The position numbers and the translations under genes were made by a program. DNA of 6,933 nt from Synergistaceae bacterium (GTDB taxonomy: Bacteria > Synergistota > Synergistia > Synergistales > Aminobacteriaceae), in NCBI GenBank assembly GCA_031270755.1, contig JAISWV010000006.1, positions 1 to 6,933 of the forward strand, in the 5' to 3' direction. The notes beneath the pieces are model-generated. The model saw nothing but the letters and a program-made list of their open reading frames with translations, did not search any database and was not told the DNA's origin. Of the stretch, positions 5,227-6,933 are shown one piece after another; position 1 is the stretch's first letter; each line of letters begins with the position of its first letter.

Positions 5227-6504
5227 ATGATCGTTTTCAAAGACGCGAAAGAGAGACAAAACACTGGAGAATCGGTGGAGTCCGCGGTGAAAGATATTCT
5301 GGAGGCCGTCAAAAGCCGGGGGGACGATGCCATCCTCGATTACGCGGAAAAATTCGACGGCTCCAGGCCGCCCTCCATAAGAGTGGAGCCGTGGACTATG
5401 AAAGAAGCCTACTCCCAAATCGACTCCGAGACGAGAGAAAGCCTGGAATTCGCGGCCGACAGGATCAGGGCCTTCGCCCAGCGTCAGCGCGAGAGTCTGA
5501 AAGAACTGCGCTGGGAAATTTCGCCGGGGGTCGTGCTGGGGCATCGCCTGATCCCTATTGCCTCCTGCGGGTGCTACGTGCCCGCCGGGCGTTATCCGCT
5601 GCCCTCCTCGGCCCTCATGTCCATCATCCCCGCCCGGGTCGCCGGCGTGGAAAGAGTCGCCGCGGCCTCTCCGGCCGGCAGGAGTTTGGGGGGCATCCAC
5701 CCCGCGGTTCTCGTGGCCATGGATTTGGCGGGAGCCGACGAGGTCTACTGCATGGGCGGCGCCCAGGCCATAGGGGCGTTTGCCTATGGCACCCAATCTG
5801 TGGCTCCGGTGGACATCGTCGCCGGGCCCGGCAACCAATACGTGACGGAGGCGAAACGGCAGGTCGGCGGAGCCTCGGCGGGAAGCGGGCGAAGGGGGGT
5901 GGGAATCGACATGCTCGCCGGGCCCAGCGAGGCGGTCATCATCGCGGACGAGTCCACCGATCCTCGATGGATCGCGGCGGACGCCTTGTCCCGCTGCGAA
6001 CACGACCCCAATTCCTGGTCGGTCCTGCTGCTCACCAGCGTGAAATTGGCCGAAGCCGTCACGGCGGAGATCGCAAACGAACTGAAGAGCCTCGAAACGG
6101 CTGAGCTCGCGGGCCGGACATGGGAGAACAACGGCAAAATTTTGGTGGTCGAATCGTTGGACGAGGCGGTGGCTTTGAGCGACTCCATCGCCCCGGAACA
6201 CCTTCAAGTCATGACGGCGGACAGCTCCGGCACCGCCGCCCGGCTGCGCAACTTCGGTTCGCTCTTCATCGGACGCTTTGCGCCGGTGCCCTTCGGAGAC
6301 TACGTGTCCGGGCCCAACCATATCCTGCCCACCTCCGGCCGCGCCCGTTTTTCCAACGGACTCAACGTCAACACCTTCATCAAGGTCAGCACTTTCCAGG
6401 AGATCACCGCCGAGGGCGGAAAGTTTTTGTCCCCTCATTGCGTTCGTCTCGCTGAGATGGAGGGCCTGTACGGACACCGAAAGAGCGCGGAACTGAGACA
6501 ATGA
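5227..6504 (+). CDS. hisD: Histidinol dehydrogenase family protein (possible catabolic paralogue)
   Basis: The gene encodes 425 aa, normal for HisD. Family motifs run in order: CGCYVPAGRYPLPSS, GGAQAIGAFAYGT, GPGNQYVTEAKRQV, IDMLAGPSE, APEHLQVMT, GDYVSGPNHILPT and a C-terminal GLYGH. By alignment with E. coli HisD, catalytic Glu/His are E324 and H325, and Zn ligands H259, D358 and H417 are kept. The fourth ligand, Gln259 in E. coli, is Arg here (R256, codon 5992-5994, in SRCEHDPNS). A Gly/Ser/Arg-rich insert follows KRQV (about residues 214-226). HisD performs the two-step NAD-dependent oxidation of histidinol to histidine; relatives such as HpsN oxidise sulfopropanediol to sulfolactate. There are no other his genes here, and the neighbours are a sugar-type SDR and an ABC transporter, so a catabolic four-electron alcohol oxidation is plausible. 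The start at 5227 has a strong SD. Its TGA overlaps the next ATG by 4 bp. The family is certain; the substrate is not. Confidence 0.85.
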   Translation: MIVFKDAKERQNTGESVESAVKDILEAVKSRGDDAILDYAEKFDGSRPPSIRVEPWTMKEAYSQIDSETRESLEFAADRIRAFAQRQRESLKELRWEISPGVVLGHRLIPIASCGCYVPAGRYPLPSSALMSIIPARVAGVERVAAASPAGRSLGGIHPAVLVAMDLAGADEVYCMGGAQAIGAFAYGTQSVAPVDIVAGPGNQYVTEAKRQVGGASAGSGRRGVGIDMLAGPSEAVIIADESTDPRWIAADALSRCEHDPNSWSVLLLTSVKLAEAVTAEIANELKSLETAELAGRTWENNGKILVVESLDEAVALSDSIAPEHLQVMTADSSGTAARLRNFGSLFIGRFAPVPFGDYVSGPNHILPTSGRARFSNGLNVNTFIKVSTFQEITAEGGKFLSPHCVRLAEMEGLYGHRKSAELRQ

Positions 6505-6933
6505 ACGGGATTTTGACCGGCGGAGATTTTCCGGTTCTTCGGCTCGAGAAAATCACGAAGGTGTACCCTGGAACTGTGGCCCTGGACGAGGTCTGTTTCC
6601 AGGCCGCGGGGGGCGAAGTCCACGGCCTCATCGGGAAAAACGGCGCGGGAAAATCCACCCTGGTGGAAATCGTAGCCGGATTGATAACTCCCACGTCGGG
6701 ATCCATCAGCGTTGGAAACAGGACGTTTCGCGCCCTGAGCCGGGCTCACGCGAAGGAAGCGGGAATCGCCATCGTCACTCAAGAGCCGGAGGTCATTCTG
6801 GACCTTTCCGTGACGGACAACCTTTTCCTCGGGAACCCCATAGCGCGCGGGGGAATCGTCGACCGGCGGGCCATGAATGGGAGAGCGGAGGAGATCCTGT
6901 CGCGCCACGGCCTCGACATCGCCCCCGACTACA
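6501..6933 (+). CDS. Ribose/sugar-type ABC transporter ATP-binding protein, 5' part
   Basis: The first 144 residues are present and the frame is open to the window end. Walker A is GKNGAGKST at residues 45-53. The Q-loop is VTQEPEV with Q94, followed by LDLSVTDNLFLG, the form seen in RbsA/MglA-type ATPases of the CUT2 family. Those proteins are about 500 aa with two tandem ATPase domains, so about 350 residues (signature, Walker B, second domain) would lie beyond the edge. It would power uptake of a sugar or similar small polar solute, with permease and binding-protein genes expected downstream. The ATG overlaps the preceding TGA (ATGA), with only a weak SD, so translation is probably coupled to the HisD homologue. 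Some CUT2-like ATPases serve nucleosides or autoinducer-2, so the substrate stays open. Confidence 0.9.
   Translation, partial: MNGILTGGDFPVLRLEKITKVYPGTVALDEVCFQAAGGEVHGLIGKNGAGKSTLVEIVAGLITPTSGSISVGNRTFRALSRAHAKEAGIAIVTQEPEVILDLSVTDNLFLGNPIARGGIVDRRAMNGRAEEILSRHGLDIAPDY

Noticed and set aside
5077..6501. 474-codon minus-strand open frame opposite the HisD homologue
   Set aside because: It has no recognisable motifs, and the plus-strand HisD motifs and SD site account for this DNA.

Overview
The window is GC-rich bacterial DNA with tightly packed, well-spaced genes, good Shine-Dalgarno (SD) sites and ATGA-type overlaps. A methionine synthase without an activation domain, a DUF1847 protein and a ribose-type ABC system together would fit an anaerobic gut-type bacterium such as a member of the Synergistota. 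That placement is an impression from gene content and composition; nothing in the window fixes the taxonomy.

Left edge (1-386): the N-terminal part of an IS3-family transposase OrfB reads leftward off the window and is cut off upstream at an in-frame stop beside a nine-A tract. Next to it is an AT-rich stretch with a perfect consensus sigma-70 promoter pointing left (TTGACA, 16 nt, TATAAT). It is followed by a strong SD site and an ORF of only six codons.

Minus-strand operon (4176 down to 387): a short MetH-like cobalamin-dependent methyltransferase (homocysteine, pterin and B12 modules, no AdoMet activation domain), then a DJ-1/PfpI-family protein, then a cysteine-rich DUF1847 protein. The genes are 2 and 23 nt apart. 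The likely promoter has a perfect TATAAT box at 4222-4227. The linker before the B12 module holds an A9G run, a small hairpin and a stop/restart arrangement that could divide the protein into two functional parts if slippage occurs.

Divergent regulatory region (4177-4355): it carries back-to-back promoters and three consecutive inverted repeats, two of which overlap the plus-strand promoter.

Plus-strand operon (4356 to beyond 6933): a KduD/gluconate-5-dehydrogenase-like short-chain dehydrogenase, a histidinol dehydrogenase family protein, and the start of a ribose-type ABC transporter ATPase that overlaps it by 4 bp. No other histidine genes are present and the neighbours are a sugar-type SDR and a transporter. 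The HisD homologue also has Arg where the Zn-ligand Gln is expected. I therefore infer that this operon more likely imports and oxidises a polyol-like (perhaps sulfonated) compound than makes histidine.
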